From NCBI GenBank assembly GCA_947587565.1, contig CANPYA010000085.1:1-5288 (forward strand): a stretch of DNA of 5,288 bases. The letters run 5' to 3'. Of the stretch, positions 4,784 through 5,288 are shown one piece after another; within the stretch, counting starts at the first letter, position 1, and each line of letters starts with the position of its first letter. The position numbers and the translations under genes are program-made. A model generated the notes under the pieces. That model saw nothing but the letters and a program-made list of their open reading frames with translations. It was not told where the DNA came from and searched no databases. The stretch is from an uncultured Bacilli bacterium. Lineage in GTDB: Bacteria; Bacillota_I; Bacilli_A; RF39; UBA660.

Positions 4784-5200
4784 ATGAAAGAGAAAAGAAA
4801 TTGGCTATACATTTTACTAGGAGTAATTATTTGTATTTTACTAGGTGGTTTAATTTTATTATATGTAAAATATGAACAACTTGAAGACCGCTATGATGAA
4901 GAATATCATTACAATACCAATTATGATAACAATAGCAATAATAATGTAAGTGATAATAACACCAATAATAATCAAGAAAATACCAATTATATTACTAGAG
5001 ATAAAGCCTTACAAATTGCGTTAGATAATTTAAAAATTAAACAACAAAATGTTTATGATTTAGATATCGAATTAGAATACAAAAATAGATACGGTAAAAC
5101 GGTTTATGAAGTAAGTTTTGATTATGATCGTTATGAATATGAATATTATATTGATGCCACCAGTGGTAAGATACTTGATTCATTTATTGAAAGGGCTTAA
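4784..5200 (+). CDS. Membrane-anchored PepSY-domain protein
   Basis: The 138-residue product has a basic cytoplasmic start (MKEKRNW), one membrane helix (about 7-28) acting as an uncleaved signal anchor, a Tyr/Asn/Asp-rich low-complexity linker (about 36-68) and a C-terminal PepSY domain (about 70-137). The domain shows ITRDKALQIAL, then LDIELEYKNRYGKTVYEVSF, then YYIDATSGKIL, which is the usual helix, strand, and D-A-x-T/S-G-x-I/V order. PepSY domains are small extracytoplasmic modules often attached to peptidases or sensor proteins and thought to inhibit or bind partners. No enzyme or partner is encoded beside it. The domain is thus displayed outside the membrane on a flexible tether. Two starts are possible, 4778 and 4784. 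The latter is preferred because the GAG of AAAAGAG (4771-4777) is then 6 bases away. It has its own promoter and terminator, so it is likely monocistronic. Confidence 0.8.
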   Translation: MKEKRNWLYILLGVIICILLGGLILLYVKYEQLEDRYDEEYHYNTNYDNNSNNNVSDNNTNNNQENTNYITRDKALQIALDNLKIKQQNVYDLDIELEYKNRYGKTVYEVSFDYDRYEYEYYIDATSGKILDSFIERA

Positions 5201-5245
5201 TATTTAAGTTCTGATGAAGTAAAGTAAATGTTGGAAAAAAATAAG

Positions 5246-5284
5246 AGAAAATACAAGTTATGTAATTAAATTTGTATTTTTTTT
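5246..5284 (+). terminator. Intrinsic terminator after the PepSY gene
   Basis: AAAATACAA (5248-5256) pairs with TTGTATTTT (5272-5280) around a 15-base loop, and the 3' arm continues into an eight-T run (5277-5284). The 9-bp stem can be lengthened by wobble pairs at both ends. The stem is AT-rich, and its A-rich 5' side could serve as a U tract for a convergent gene beyond the window, so it may be bidirectional. The short stretch 5201-5245 before it holds nothing recognisable. Confidence 0.7.
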
Positions 5285-5288
5285 AATT

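Noticed and set aside
5228..5269. Thirteen-codon frame MLEKNKRKYKLCN near the end
   Set aside because: It has no ribosome site and runs into the terminator stem, so it is a chance frame.
1..5288. tRNA, rRNA, CRISPR array, riboswitch or defence system
   Set aside because: I saw no cloverleaf, no regularly spaced repeats, no conserved riboswitch core and no defence-associated domains on either strand.

Overview
The window is low-GC DNA (estimated by eye at about 30%) with strong Shine-Dalgarno sites and sigma-A type promoters. It fits a Bacillota or Mycoplasmatota-related gut commensal. The bile salt hydrolase points to a mammalian or avian intestine. Every tryptophan codon checked is TGG, so nothing suggests a reassigned TGA. 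The species cannot be named from the sequence.

Layout, all real genes on the + strand. (1) 1-~590: the 3' part of an IS200-type insertion sequence, with an intact Y1/HUH transposase (13-477) and a hairpin-rich right end whose perfect 8-bp stem lies at 560-578. Its left end is outside the window. (2) ~591-815: a gene-poor stretch with tandem 12-bp repeats and short broken reading frames, probably old debris next to the element. (3) 816-1696: a perfect-consensus promoter with a 9-bp inverted repeat over its -10 box, a six-codon leader ORF, and a class I SAM-dependent methyltransferase. (4) 1822-3258: two tandem paralogous membrane-anchored XRE/Cro-type HTH regulators. The first is split by a frameshift at a run of nine A's. 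(5) 3335-4309: a complete choloylglycine hydrolase/bile salt hydrolase with its own extended -10 promoter and a terminator that starts inside its stop codon. (6) 4352-4732: a four-helix membrane protein of unknown function. (7) 4784-5200: a membrane-anchored PepSY-domain protein with its own promoter, followed by a terminator at the window's end.

Functionally this looks like an accessory, host-interaction part of a gut genome: bile acid deconjugation, two membrane-tethered regulators, two small envelope proteins and a transposon scar. Most genes seem to be transcribed separately, so no multi-gene pathway is evident. The most interesting points are the regulator broken (or recoded) at an A9 tract, the operator-like promoter that seems to have lost its original downstream gene, and the HTH-membrane pair directly upstream of the bile salt hydrolase. 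I see no clear evidence of a wholly new system.
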